Below are positions 18,304-27,984 of a stretch of DNA of 64,000 nt, one piece after another. Below the pieces are notes generated by a model, which made no database searches, was not told the origin of the DNA, and saw only the letters and a program-made list of their open reading frames with translations. Source of the stretch: CAZGAQ01 sp964523405 (lineage in GTDB: Bacteria; Planctomycetota; Phycisphaerae; UBA1845; Fen-1342). The stretch covers positions 9,795 to 73,794 of the forward strand of contig CAZGAQ010000027.1 in assembly GCA_964523405.1 (NCBI GenBank), read 5' to 3'. Numbering within the stretch: position 1 is the stretch's first letter; every line of letters starts with the position of its first letter. The position numbers and the translations under genes were made by a program.

Positions 18304-18665
18304 CGCCGTGCTCCGGGGGCCTGAAAGCCGTCATTGCGACGGCCCTGTAGCGGGCCGACCGAGCCGCGGTTGCCCCTGCGGATGAGCGTGGATCGGCCGC
18401 GCGCCTACTGCTCCCTATCGGGCGGATGCGCGCGGCGTGTGGAGCCACTGTTTCGCAGGATGCCGCGCAACTCCGCCACGAGCGGCGCACGGCACGTTGA
18501 TAGGCCGAATCGTGTAGGCGGGGTTTCGGTGGCCGTCTGCGGGGGGCACGCGCTGGCGGGGGGCTGCAGCGCGTCGGCGCGGTGGGTTGCGGGGGTGAAC
18601 GGTCAGTCCACACCGCCACACTCTTGCGCTACCGCGGCCCGGGCGTGGAGTACGAGCGCCGCAGG
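18304..18665. other. intergenic region
   Basis: This 362-bp GC-rich region lies between the methyltransferase start and the purC end, both on the minus strand. It must contain the methyltransferase promoter, but I see no convincing promoter, hairpin with U-tract, RNA gene or repeat. Confidence 0.5.
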
Positions 18666-19586
18666 TCAACTCGTCAGGCGCCGGAACGCTTCCTCGTACT
18701 TCTCCTGCGTGCGGCTGATGATGTCGGGCGGCAGGGGCGGCGGGGGGGGCTGCTTGTTCCAGGTGAGGGTTTCGAGGTAGTCGCGGAGATACTGCTTATC
18801 GAAGCTCGGTTGATCCTGGCTGACCTGGTACTGGTCACGGGGCCAGAAGCGCGACGAGTCGGGCGTCAACACCTCGTCCGCCAGCAGCAGCTCGCCGCCG
18901 TGCAGGCCGAACTCAAGCTTGGTGTCGGCCAGGATGAGCCCGCGCGCCTCGGCGTGGCGGGCCGCCTGGGCGTAGATGTCCAAGGCACGGCGGCGCACGC
19001 GGTTGAGCAGGTCGGTGGCGCTGCCCGTGTAGGCGCGCTGCGTGGCGAGGAAGCGGTCGACAATCGCGGTGGCCTCGTCGAATGACACCGCCTCATCGTG
19101 CCCAATGGAGGCCTTGGTCGAGGGCGTGAACAGGGGCTCGGGCAGACGTTCGGCCTTGCGCAGGCCGGGCGGGAGGCGCAGGCCGCTGACGGTGCCGGTG
19201 GCCTGATACTCCTTCCAGCCGCTGCCGACGATGTAGCCACGGACGATGCACTCGATGGGCAGGATGTCGACGCGCTTGACGACCATCGCGCGCTCGCGGA
19301 GCTGGTCGACATAGGGCGCGAAGCCGGCGGGGACCTGCTGGTCGCTGACCACGTACTCCAGATGGTGCGGTGTGCACGCGGGCAGCGTGTCCAGCCAGAA
19401 GCGCGACATCTGCGTCAGCAGGCGGCCCTTGCCGGGCACCGGCTCATTCATGACCACGTCGAAGGCGGAGATGCGATCGGTGGCGACGATCATCATCTGC
19501 TCGCCGAGCCGGTACAGGTCGCGGACCTTGCCGCGATGTACGAGGTGGGGGAGATCCGTCTTGGCAATCGCGGTCGGGCTGGCCAT
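18666..19586 (-). CDS. purC: phosphoribosylaminoimidazole-succinocarboxamide (SAICAR) synthase
   Basis: This is the purine-biosynthesis enzyme that joins aspartate to CAIR using ATP. The 306-residue protein has GKVRDLY near residue 20, ATDRISAFDVVM, then PIECIVRGYIVGSGWKEY, GHDEAVSFDEA and LADTKLEFGL, all typical of the larger (SAICAR synthase type 2/yeast-like) branch. I chose ATG at 19586 because GGAGGAG lies 8 bp upstream and family similarity starts there. The long in-frame extension upstream has no similarity. purF lies 8 kb away, so purine genes are dispersed. Confidence 0.95.
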   Translation of the reverse strand: MASPTAIAKTDLPHLVHRGKVRDLYRLGEQMMIVATDRISAFDVVMNEPVPGKGRLLTQMSRFWLDTLPACTPHHLEYVVSDQQVPAGFAPYVDQLRERAMVVKRVDILPIECIVRGYIVGSGWKEYQATGTVSGLRLPPGLRKAERLPEPLFTPSTKASIGHDEAVSFDEATAIVDRFLATQRAYTGSATDLLNRVRRRALDIYAQAARHAEARGLILADTKLEFGLHGGELLLADEVLTPDSSRFWPRDQYQVSQDQPSFDKQYLRDYLETLTWNKQPPPPPLPPDIISRTQEKYEEAFRRLTS

Positions 19587-19726
19587 GGCCGGCACTCCTC
19601 CGGGCGCTGTGGGCACACACGGTCCTGCGTCACAAACCGGCAGCGGGCGCCGCCGGCGGGCGGCATTGTAGCGGGCCAGGCACTGGGCCGGGAGTCTTTT
19701 CTGCGGAGCGCCGCGCGGCGGGGCCG

Positions 19727-22588
19727 CTATGGCCAGAGCATGATGAGGTTGCCCAAGGCGCGCGGCGTGTAGCAGTAGCCGCGGGCGCCGGACCACGAGG
19801 AGTACTCCCCGCGGCGTGCGTCCAGGCGCGTCACGTTCACGCCCCACAGGTTGTTCCGCCGTGCCTGCGGCCCGAGCGCTTCGAGGGGTAGGGCCAGTTC
19901 GACCGTCCAGAATTCGCGCTCGACTTTGACGGCCACGCGTGCGCCGCACGACCACGGTTCGGAACTCCCGGTGGGCGGTTCGGTGCGGCAGCCCTTGCGG
20001 GCCACGAGGAGGCCGCTGGGCTTGACCTGCAGGCAGTAGAGGTCACTGCTCGTGCCCTCGGTAGAGGGGCGGGGATCGATGAGCAGCTCGATGACGTCCT
20101 GGCCCCAGGGAATCGTCCCGTCGATGGGGATCACGTTGTCCGCCTGCCAGAGCGGCGGCTCACCGCCGCGCAGGTTCGCCTGGACGCCGATGTACAGGTT
20201 CGTCTGGTCCATGCAGAAGAACGCCCGCGTGGGCAGCGTCGGCGCGCCGCCGGTTTGGGCGCCGCCGCGTGCCAGGCGGAAGTCGGCCGCGGCGTTGTTC
20301 GAGCCGAGCGGCCAATCGTCAAGCCGGCCGTCCAGCACTGGCACCCGTTCTGGCCGCGGGCAGGCGGCGACCGCCAGCCGCGCCGGGCGTACGAAGGCGC
20401 CGAGGGCCGTCGTGTCGAAAGTCAGCTCGAAGGGGTAGACGCCATCCGTGTTGTACGCGAGGCCGGTCAGGAACACATCCAGGCGTGAGGAGCGACGGGT
20501 ACCGGGGGGGACATTCACGGGCACGTCCGCCGCGGGTTGCCAGTCCGCCGGCGGGGCGGGCAGTGCCCAGCGCCCCTCGATGGGGCGATTGGCCGCGTTG
20601 GAGACGCTGCAGTAGACGCGTGCGCTCATACCGGTGGGGGCGGGTGTGAGGCGCACGCCGTCCACCGTGGCGGTCACGCGCTCCGCCTGGTTGAACATGA
20701 GGGACCACTCGGAGAGGCTGGCGATCTGGTTCTGGCGCGCGGCGGGGCTGGGGGCGAAGGTGCTGGCCAGCTCACGCAGGATCAGGACGCGCGCCAGCCG
20801 CAGGACGGCGGCCTGCTGCGGCCAGCCGGCCTCCTTCGTGTCGAGGAGGTTGTCGAGGCAGGCGTCGGTCGTGCCCCAGCGGATGACCTGTTCGGTTACC
20901 TTCTGGGCCAGCAGCACCTCCCCGTTGGTCTCGAGCAACTTGAGCAGTTCGTAATCCTGCAGGCCGCGCCGCAACCGCTTGAGTCGCAGCGTCGGCACCG
21001 GGCCGGCTTCGCGCAGGCCGAAGTCCGTGCCGGGGTAGATCAGGGGGGCGGAAATCCACGGTTCCCGCGCCGCGGGCGGCGGCGCCGTGCCGATCTCAGT
21101 CGCGTGCTCGATCCACACGGCGCCGGCGCCGTAGCGGTACGCGAGCCAGGGCAGGATCCAGGCATCGAGCAACGGAGCCGCCGAGGTGAGCGAGCCGCTG
21201 AAGGGGGGATGATCGGGCATGAACCACGTGGCGTGGCCCAGCTTACGCTCCCGGGCCATGAGTTCAGGTTCGTACCACATGGCGGGCGGGGCCCACACGC
21301 CAACGTCGGGCAGGGCTACCGCGGGGGCTTCGTGCCAACCCAGCCCGCGCAGTGAGCCGGCCGGCAAGTGGGCCACCAGGGGCAGCATGGTCTCGCTCTG
21401 CCGGACGATGGCCGCCAGGCGCTTGACGCGGTCGACGGACGACTGCGCCAGCGGCGCGGGCGGAGCGATGCGGAGCACGGCGCGGTTCAACCAGCCGCGC
21501 TCCGCGAAGTGCCGGCGGCATTCCGCCAGATACGCGGAGAGCAAGCGCGCGTACTGCGGTGAATCCAGACCGCCGTTCTGCGCCGCACTGGGGTAGTCCA
21601 ACGAGACGGGGACCGGCCAGACCTCGAGCGGATCGCGGTCGGAAAAGGCGCTGCCGTCGAGCCAGCCGCTCACCAGCGCGTCGTACTCCGACCAGTCGAT
21701 CTCCACCCGGCGTTCGCTCGTCGGGCGGAACTTCGGGAAGGCCGCCCACAGGACCGGGTTCAGCCGATGTTCCTGCAGCAGTTGCATGGTTGCGCCCACC
21801 AGGCGCACGGCGGCGAAGTGGTTGGGAGCGTCGGGCAGCAGGCGCGTCTGCTCGGCTTCTTCGCGCGGCCAGCGCAGATGCGCCGCGAGCAGGTCGCGTG
21901 GATCGACACGGCACACGACGGGCAGGCTGCGGCGTCCGGGCAGGGCGATTGGCAGCACTTCGAGCCGCAGTTCACTGGTGAAGGTGGTGGCGCCGGCGCG
22001 GTTGCGCACGACGACGCGTCCACGGTACTCGCCGGGCGTGGCGGTCGGGGGGACGCAGAGATCCACCCAGACGATTTCGTTGCGCTGCTCGCTCAGCGTG
22101 ACGGGGCCGCCGCCGCGCGGCGCGGACCAGGGGACGAGCACGTCCGGCACGAGTGTGGGCGTGGCCGGGCGGCCGGTGTAGGCGGTGTACCAGCTCCGGA
22201 ACTGCTCGACGCGTGTGTACTGCACGCGGTAGAGGCGCACGATGTCGTTCGCGGCCAGGGTGTCCGCCGGGCCCGTGAGGTCTGTGACTTCGACGGTGAA
22301 TGGGCCGGCCGGCAGCGTCGAGGTCGTCAGCCCGAGCTGGAAAGCGACGGTCTCGTTGAGGGCGGCGGCCAGCCGCAGCTCCTGCCGCGCCGCCGAGTAT
22401 ACGTCGTTCTCAAGATTTGGCGCGGTAGTGGTGGTCAACTCCTCTTCGCCGCTGACGGCCCAGACGACGAGGCCGTGTGGGGGTGCGGGCGCGAGGCAGC
22501 CGCTCGCGGTGAGCAGGAGGCTGGCGAGCAAAGTGGCCGGCCAAGGGACCGACCGGACAGACGCAGGGGGGCAGGCTTTCGATTTCAT
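19727..22588 (-). CDS. large lipoprotein with GH123/DUF4091-like domain and CBM9-like C-terminus
   Basis: The 953-residue protein starts with a lipoprotein signal (LLLTASGC, lipid-anchored C31). Residues 60-230 look like a beta-rich N-terminal domain. The middle (about 230-630) resembles the DUF4091/glycoside hydrolase 123 barrel, with DYPSAAQNGGLDSPQYARLLSAYL-like segments and a WIEHATEIG strand. Residues 650-750 form another beta domain. The last 190 residues, starting VPVLDGRLDDW and including LYIGVQANL and DVIELLIDPRP, match CBM9/DOMON-like carbohydrate-binding modules. This suggests binding and possible hydrolysis of a glycan at the cell surface. I cannot identify catalytic acids with confidence. 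Confidence 0.7.
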   Translation of the reverse strand: MKSKACPPASVRSVPWPATLLASLLLTASGCLAPAPPHGLVVWAVSGEEELTTTTAPNLENDVYSAARQELRLAAALNETVAFQLGLTTSTLPAGPFTVEVTDLTGPADTLAANDIVRLYRVQYTRVEQFRSWYTAYTGRPATPTLVPDVLVPWSAPRGGGPVTLSEQRNEIVWVDLCVPPTATPGEYRGRVVVRNRAGATTFTSELRLEVLPIALPGRRSLPVVCRVDPRDLLAAHLRWPREEAEQTRLLPDAPNHFAAVRLVGATMQLLQEHRLNPVLWAAFPKFRPTSERRVEIDWSEYDALVSGWLDGSAFSDRDPLEVWPVPVSLDYPSAAQNGGLDSPQYARLLSAYLAECRRHFAERGWLNRAVLRIAPPAPLAQSSVDRVKRLAAIVRQSETMLPLVAHLPAGSLRGLGWHEAPAVALPDVGVWAPPAMWYEPELMARERKLGHATWFMPDHPPFSGSLTSAAPLLDAWILPWLAYRYGAGAVWIEHATEIGTAPPPAAREPWISAPLIYPGTDFGLREAGPVPTLRLKRLRRGLQDYELLKLLETNGEVLLAQKVTEQVIRWGTTDACLDNLLDTKEAGWPQQAAVLRLARVLILRELASTFAPSPAARQNQIASLSEWSLMFNQAERVTATVDGVRLTPAPTGMSARVYCSVSNAANRPIEGRWALPAPPADWQPAADVPVNVPPGTRRSSRLDVFLTGLAYNTDGVYPFELTFDTTALGAFVRPARLAVAACPRPERVPVLDGRLDDWPLGSNNAAADFRLARGGAQTGGAPTLPTRAFFCMDQTNLYIGVQANLRGGEPPLWQADNVIPIDGTIPWGQDVIELLIDPRPSTEGTSSDLYCLQVKPSGLLVARKGCRTEPPTGSSEPWSCGARVAVKVEREFWTVELALPLEALGPQARRNNLWGVNVTRLDARRGEYSSWSGARGYCYTPRALGNLIMLWP

Positions 22589-22682
22589 GTGGGTATGCCG
22601 CTAATCGGGACTCGTCGTACGGGGCCCATTGGAGCGTATTCCCTTGCGCCCGCCGGCCGGCCGCCACGGGCGGGCGCCGGAG

Positions 22683-23720
22683 TCACTGGGGTACCGGCCA
22701 GCCCTGCACTTCGTAAAATTTGCGCGGCGATTCCGGGTGACCCGTGCGTGCGGACAGATAAGCCGTCTCGAGCACAGCGCTGACCGCCAGATGGCGCTCG
22801 AGCGCGACGGCGGCGCGGTCGCGCGCGTCGCCGCCAACCCATTCCGCGAAGCGGTGCAGATCGCTCGCGAGGTAGTCTGCGGGGAACGGGCGCTGATCGG
22901 TTACCGCGCCGTGCGCGTCCGCAAGCGCGATGTTGTCACCGGTGAGGATGGCGCTGCCGGCCGGTCCGTGGTGCAGGAGCTGGATCCCGAGGGGCGGCAA
23001 ATCCCAGGCCGCGCGCAGCACGGCTGTGCCGCCGCCGGTATAGCGCCACAGGGACAAAGCGGTGTCCTCGGTTTCGCGCAGCACGTCCCCAGGCATGCGT
23101 CGATAGGACCCGATGGTGGCCATGATGCTGTCGGGCAGGCCGCGCACGGCCAACAGGGCCTCCAGCGGTCCATAGGCGCTATCTGCGAGAGCCCCGCCGG
23201 CGGCGTCGGCGGTCCGCGCGCGCCAGGAGTGCACGGTCGGGCCCGGCGCGGCGACGCACAGGTCGGACAACAGGGGCTGAAAATCCTCGGGCCAGTTCAG
23301 TTCGCGCCAGGCGTGGTCGGCCACGTGTTCCCACCACGAGGCCAGGCGGTGCACGATCGGCTGTTTCCGCGCGCGGCGTACGGCCTCGGCGGCCTCGGCG
23401 AAGCTGCGCGCCAGCGGCGGCAGGCGCCACACGTGCAAGCCGCGATCCCCTGCGGAGCCGGCGATCTCGACATCGGCGCGCGTGCTTCGGGCGACGATCA
23501 CGGCCTGGAGCTCGGGCTTGGCCAGCAGCAGACGCCAGTCGTCAATCCACGGTACTCCGGGCAGCCCCCCGTTCGGGGGCATGCCGCTCTGGGCGACGAC
23601 CTCAAGCAGCGGACAAGCGCTGACCGCGGGGGCCACGGTCTGCAGGCGCTCGCCGTCGGCGATGAGACCGACCCGCAAGCGGGTTTCGGACGGGCGTACG
23701 TTGTTCGGTGCACTGGTCAT
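22683..23720 (-). CDS. Gfo/Idh/MocA-like oxidoreductase (divergent)
   Basis: The 345-residue protein looks like a divergent member of the Gfo/Idh/MocA fold. A beta-alpha-beta start (RVGLIADGERLQ) is followed by WIDDWRLLLAKPELQAVIVA, reminiscent of the D...LL..P.vDaV.I core, and by a C-terminal domain with GGALADSAYGPLEALLAVRG, like the GG.l.D.G.H.ld segment. The usual nucleotide motif GxGxxG is not intact and the EKP motif reads RLPPLA, so catalysis by the standard mechanism is doubtful. ATG at 23720. It is divergent from the next gene with 45 bp between the starts. Confidence 0.6.
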   Translation of the reverse strand: MTSAPNNVRPSETRLRVGLIADGERLQTVAPAVSACPLLEVVAQSGMPPNGGLPGVPWIDDWRLLLAKPELQAVIVARSTRADVEIAGSAGDRGLHVWRLPPLARSFAEAAEAVRRARKQPIVHRLASWWEHVADHAWRELNWPEDFQPLLSDLCVAAPGPTVHSWRARTADAAGGALADSAYGPLEALLAVRGLPDSIMATIGSYRRMPGDVLRETEDTALSLWRYTGGGTAVLRAAWDLPPLGIQLLHHGPAGSAILTGDNIALADAHGAVTDQRPFPADYLASDLHRFAEWVGGDARDRAAVALERHLAVSAVLETAYLSARTGHPESPRKFYEVQGWPVPQ

Positions 23721-23765
23721 ATAATGCTGCGGTGGCACTCCGCCCGAGTTGGACCGGCTCAGAGC

Positions 23766-24644
23766 ATGCGAACGCGTGTCCTCGCTGTCATTCTGATCGG
23801 CTCGTCGATCGTACAGGCAGACATTTTGCACCTGCGCGACGGTTCCCGCCACTACGGCGAGCTGGTCTCCCAGGATTCGCGGCAGATTGTATTCCGGGTC
23901 GTCCAGGCGGATGGGACCGCCAGCCTGGTCCGCACGTTTGCGGCCGCGACGGTAGCGCGGGTCGAGCGTACCGGGCGGTGCGATCGCCCCCCCGTGGATG
24001 CGCGGCCGGCCTCGGCCCCGTCGTCGCGGGTGGCCGTGGACTATGAGCAGGTGCTGCGCGAAGCCTTCGAGCTGCTGGGCGACGGGGATTTGTCAGCGGC
24101 GTTAAAGGCCCTGCAGATGGCGGCACAGGAGGCGTCGCCGGAAACGCTGGCGCGGCTGAGCGCCCAATGTCGTAGGGAGCGGGGGGTGCCGCTGGATGAG
24201 CTGCTGGCGACGCTGCGCGTGCAGTTGGCCGCGCGCGTGGGGCGCGGGCGTGGCTTCAAGCTGGAGGCGGCCACGCCGTACGAGCGGGCGGCGCTGGCGC
24301 GGGTGCTGCAACGGCAGGCGGACGAGCTCCTGGCGCGGACGCACCAGGAGCGCACGGTCGCGGACTGGGCCGCGCAACGGACGGAGTATCGGGAACTACA
24401 GCCGGACGCGCGGCGACTGGTCGCGGACGCGGCGCGCGCCGCCGCGCTGATCTCGGCGCGTCTGCGCTTTGATCCGGCGTTGCAGAAGCGCTCTGCGGAG
24501 AACGTCCGCCTAGCCCAGCTGCATCAGCAACTGACCGACCTGGCCAGCCGCGTGATGGCGCTGAGCGGGTATCAGGATTTGACCCCCGACGACGGCTGGG
24601 TGGACCCCGCCCTGTTGCCGACGAGCCGTCCGGCGGAGCCGTAG
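23766..24644 (+). CDS. secreted protein of unknown function
   Basis: The 292-residue product has a short signal peptide (MRTRVLAVILIGSSIVQAD). The segment that follows, ILHLRDGSRHYGELVSQDSR, resembles the small beta domain seen at the start of many planctomycetal secreted proteins (a strand, DG, GE.v). The rest (residues 100-280) is strongly helical, rich in Arg, Ala, Leu and Gln. No enzyme motif is visible. I chose ATG at 23766 because it opens the signal peptide; the frame is open far upstream, antisense to the oxidoreductase. Confidence 0.65.
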   Translation: MRTRVLAVILIGSSIVQADILHLRDGSRHYGELVSQDSRQIVFRVVQADGTASLVRTFAAATVARVERTGRCDRPPVDARPASAPSSRVAVDYEQVLREAFELLGDGDLSAALKALQMAAQEASPETLARLSAQCRRERGVPLDELLATLRVQLAARVGRGRGFKLEAATPYERAALARVLQRQADELLARTHQERTVADWAAQRTEYRELQPDARRLVADAARAAALISARLRFDPALQKRSAENVRLAQLHQQLTDLASRVMALSGYQDLTPDDGWVDPALLPTSRPAEP

Positions 24645-24690
24645 CCGACCTCCGCGTGCACCCCATAGGGGGGCCAGTCCTGGGGGGACG

Positions 24691-27600
24691 CTACGGTCGG
24701 ATGCCGGTACCCTGCCCGAGCGACGTGAAGCGTCGCGAGCCGAGGGTCCACTCGGGGATCCCTTCGGGCCATAGCGAGAACGAGACGCTGTAGTCGTCGT
24801 CGACGTTGCTGTATTTCAGGTCGATGCTGGCGTACCAGCGGGGCAGTTTACGAACGTAGGAGACCGTGACTTCGCCGAGCCGGCCGGTGTCGACATCCCA
24901 CCAGCCGCGGAAGGCGGTGATGTGTTTCTCGGTCAGCTTGTAGTTCCAGCCGCCGCCGATCAGGGACATCTGGATGTCGCCGGCATAGCGGACGCCCAGG
25001 ACGTAGGCCAGACGCGGATTGCGCTCGATGGCGAGCGATATGTCGTGGCGATCGAAAGACCGGTCGTTCAGGTCGAAGTTGAAGTCATACAGCACGCTCG
25101 TGCTGTCACTGAGGCGGTAGATCAGGTCGCCGGCCAGGTAATCGCGCGTGCGGCTGTTCTCGGGACGCAGCGGGTCGGCCCAGCCGTTTGACAGGTCGTG
25201 GCGGCCTTCGGTGTTGCCGAACAGGCCCGCTTCGAGGTTCAACGTGACCAGGTCCACGGTGCGCTGCTTGCCTTCCGGACCCCGCTTGGTCTGCCACACC
25301 TGCCGCACGCCAGCGGTCGCGCCGTAGGTGGCATCGATGGTCTCGATCCCGTAGTCGAAGGGCGTGATTTCCGCGCTGCGCGCGCTGCTGTGGCCCCACC
25401 ACGCGGCGAAATCCGGCTTAATGACGTGGCGGATGCCGTTGATGTCGAACAGCTCGGAGCGGACGTTTTCGAAGACCTTGCTGAAGGTCGTGCTGCCGCG
25501 CACGCCGTACATGCCCAGGCCGCGCCCCAGCGCCCCGTCATCCAGCGGCTGGCCGTCCCAATACGTACCGCGGAGGGAAGCGAAAGGCACGAGGTTGAGG
25601 GCGCCCAGCTTCAGCGGCAGCTCGGCTTCCTCGCGGACGTCACCGCGGACGGTCAGGTCGCTGCGGCCGAGGTTGCTGAAGCGCCGGTGATCGAAGGCGT
25701 GGCGATCGTCCGGCAGGTAGCGCACCAACCCGAAGCGGGACTCGTGGTACAGGACAATCGGGTCGAGCCAGGTGTCGCCGATGCGGCGGTAGGTGAAGTC
25801 CGGCAAGTGCTCCGTCTGCGTCAGGAAGTCCAGCAGACGCCAGTTGGCCAGTAGCGTGATGGCCTCGTTGCCCTTGGCGCGCTTGAGGTACAGCGCGGTT
25901 TCCTGCTCCTTGCCCTCGAAGAACTCGTTCTTCTCGTACTCCTCGAGATAGTTGTCGTCGCTGACGTACGCCAGTTCGAGGGTGAGTTCCCAATTGTCAG
26001 GGAGGTAGTGGCGGTGTCGCCACAGCACGCGGCCGCGATTGTCCGTGCTGGGGTCCTCCTGGGCCTGGCGCAGCGGGCCGAGTTTGTCCTCGCCGTTGTC
26101 GTGAATGTAGTAGCTGCGGAACAGGCCGTAATAGTCCTCCCGCTGGTAGTCGAGGTTCACGCCGACCGCGGGGCCGCGCTTGGAGAAGTAGTCCAGGCGG
26201 AGCGTGGGATCGAAGCCGGGGATGGGCTTGACGCCGGCGAGGTTGAAGAGGTTCCAACTCGTTTCGAGTTGGGCGCCCCAGTGCTTGCTGTAGCCCATCG
26301 CCAGGCGCTTGATGAGCGTCTCACTCTGTTCGAGCGAGCCCTGACTGTAGGGCCACCATCCGATGGGCACGCCGCCCACGTTGAGGGTGGAGTTCTTGAG
26401 CTCGTAGGTGCCGGTGAGCGGTGCGGTGGCGTTGCCGGCGGCGTCACGGGCCGTGACGTCCCGGATGACCACGCGCTCGGCCCCGACGTGGTAGCTCGGG
26501 GTGTAGAACTCGCTGGTGGTGACGATGGCGTGGCGCGCCGCGAACTCGCGCAGGGAGAGCTGGCGAATCTCGTTAGCCCGGACGTAGAGGGGGATCCCGC
26601 GCTGCGGAATGTCGGCGCGAAAGACGGCGTCGAGGATCAGGGCGCGCTCGTGCTCGAAGTCGTAGTACAGGCGGTGGGCGCGGATGAAGCGCGGGCCGAG
26701 CGAGAGCGTGACGTCGCCTTCAAGATACACGCCGCGGACGCGCCCCTGGGCACCCGTCGTTGCCTCCATGCCCAGCAGCCCGGGCGGCTGGCCCGGCTTC
26801 CGGCCGGATGCACCGGCGGTCGGCGGGTGGGTGGTCGCCGCAGGTCGGGCGGCCTGCTCGGCGGCCTCCTCGGCGGCGCGGACGCTGCCCGGCAGGGGCG
26901 GCGGCGCCGGCTCGCCCGGCGGCGCGGCGGTCGCGGGCTGCGCTTCCGGATGCGCTTCGCCGGCACTGCCACTCGAGAGGAAGTCGGCCGCCCCGCCTTC
27001 GGCCGGGAAGACCACGGCGCTGACGGCACGGATTTCCAGCATGGGCGCGGTCGGGCCGCCGTCCTGGGCGAAGTAGACGCCGCCGACGGAGACAAAGACC
27101 TGTTCCCCGTCGGGTGTGTGACCGGACTCGATATTGGGGAGAACGTAGCGGATCGCGCGCGCGGGGCGCTGCGGTTTGCTCTTGACCACGTCGACGCCGT
27201 GCGCGATACCGGGCTCCGTCTCGGCCGCCTCGATGGCTTGCCGATCCCGCAGGGCCTGGACGTACAGCGGCGACTGCGCGGAGTCCTCCTCCAGGTGGGC
27301 ATCCTCGAACTTCACAAGCTGTCCGGTGGTGCGCAGGCCGCGCACGAGCAGCACGTGGTCGCTCGTGACGGTGCCGCCCGGCTCGGTGACCTCGGCGTTT
27401 TCCGACAGGTAGACCGTCAGCTCATGGAACGCGCGGCCGTCGCTGTCCCCCTTGGTGATCCAGATGACGGCGTTGTCGGCGACCATGCGCCGGCCGGCGA
27501 AGTCGAGGCGGAAGCCGCCGTTATAGAGGAGCACGTAGGTTTCGTTGGGATCAGCCCACTGGCGCACGTAGCGGCCGCGCATCTCGATCGGCTGGTCGCT

Positions 27601-27783
27601 GAGCGCGGACGCGAGGATGGGCTCGTCGCTGAGGTCGTACTGGGCGCGGGCGGCGGGGGTGAGCGTCAGGAGACCCAGCAGCAGCAGAGTGGTAGCGACC
27701 GCGCGGCGCGCCGGGGCGCGTGCGGGCCGGGGGCGGGGGCGCCGAGCCGACTCTGGGCAGAGGCGTCGATATTCTCGCAGCAT
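24691..27783 (-). CDS. lptD: LptD/OstA-like outer-membrane LPS assembly protein
   Basis: The roughly 1,030-residue protein has a signal peptide ending near AARAQYD. An N-terminal OstA-like region follows (YNGGFRLDFAGRRMVADNAVIW and SENAEVTEPGGTVTSDHVLL are the repeating strands of the LptA/LptD jellyroll). A Pro/Ala-rich linker lies at about residues 255-335. The C-terminal 600 residues are rich in amphipathic strands with aromatic turns, consistent with a large barrel (DPTLRLDYFSKRGPAVG, YEKNEFFEGKEQE). LptD inserts LPS into the outer leaflet with LptE. Start uncertain: ATG at 27783, with GTG and TTG codons up to 12 bp upstream and no clear Shine-Dalgarno. Confidence 0.8.
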   Translation of the reverse strand: MLREYRRLCPESARRPRPRPARAPARRAVATTLLLLGLLTLTPAARAQYDLSDEPILASALSDQPIEMRGRYVRQWADPNETYVLLYNGGFRLDFAGRRMVADNAVIWITKGDSDGRAFHELTVYLSENAEVTEPGGTVTSDHVLLVRGLRTTGQLVKFEDAHLEEDSAQSPLYVQALRDRQAIEAAETEPGIAHGVDVVKSKPQRPARAIRYVLPNIESGHTPDGEQVFVSVGGVYFAQDGGPTAPMLEIRAVSAVVFPAEGGAADFLSSGSAGEAHPEAQPATAAPPGEPAPPPLPGSVRAAEEAAEQAARPAATTHPPTAGASGRKPGQPPGLLGMEATTGAQGRVRGVYLEGDVTLSLGPRFIRAHRLYYDFEHERALILDAVFRADIPQRGIPLYVRANEIRQLSLREFAARHAIVTTSEFYTPSYHVGAERVVIRDVTARDAAGNATAPLTGTYELKNSTLNVGGVPIGWWPYSQGSLEQSETLIKRLAMGYSKHWGAQLETSWNLFNLAGVKPIPGFDPTLRLDYFSKRGPAVGVNLDYQREDYYGLFRSYYIHDNGEDKLGPLRQAQEDPSTDNRGRVLWRHRHYLPDNWELTLELAYVSDDNYLEEYEKNEFFEGKEQETALYLKRAKGNEAITLLANWRLLDFLTQTEHLPDFTYRRIGDTWLDPIVLYHESRFGLVRYLPDDRHAFDHRRFSNLGRSDLTVRGDVREEAELPLKLGALNLVPFASLRGTYWDGQPLDDGALGRGLGMYGVRGSTTFSKVFENVRSELFDINGIRHVIKPDFAAWWGHSSARSAEITPFDYGIETIDATYGATAGVRQVWQTKRGPEGKQRTVDLVTLNLEAGLFGNTEGRHDLSNGWADPLRPENSRTRDYLAGDLIYRLSDSTSVLYDFNFDLNDRSFDRHDISLAIERNPRLAYVLGVRYAGDIQMSLIGGGWNYKLTEKHITAFRGWWDVDTGRLGEVTVSYVRKLPRWYASIDLKYSNVDDDYSVSFSLWPEGIPEWTLGSRRFTSLGQGTGIRP

Positions 27784-27984
27784 CGACCGCACCAAGCGAA
27801 GCGGGACAGGTTTCGATCCTCTGGGGGGCCATTATCAGGAGGGCGCGCGTGCGGTCAATGGCGCGCGCGGTTCAATCCGGGCGGCGTGGGCGCGGAACGC
27901 CGCTTTTCTTCGCGCGGCAATATGATAGAGTACCGGCTTGCCGGACGCGGGGCTGAGCCAGCAACCACGGGAAGCCGAGTACGA

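Noticed and set aside
22629..23765. In-frame extension upstream of the secreted protein at 23766
   Set aside because: It runs antisense through the Gfo/Idh-like gene; the signal peptide starts at 23766.
26008..27984. Very long in-frame extension upstream of purF
   Set aside because: It is antisense to lptD and shows no similarity to anything; PurF similarity starts at 27985.
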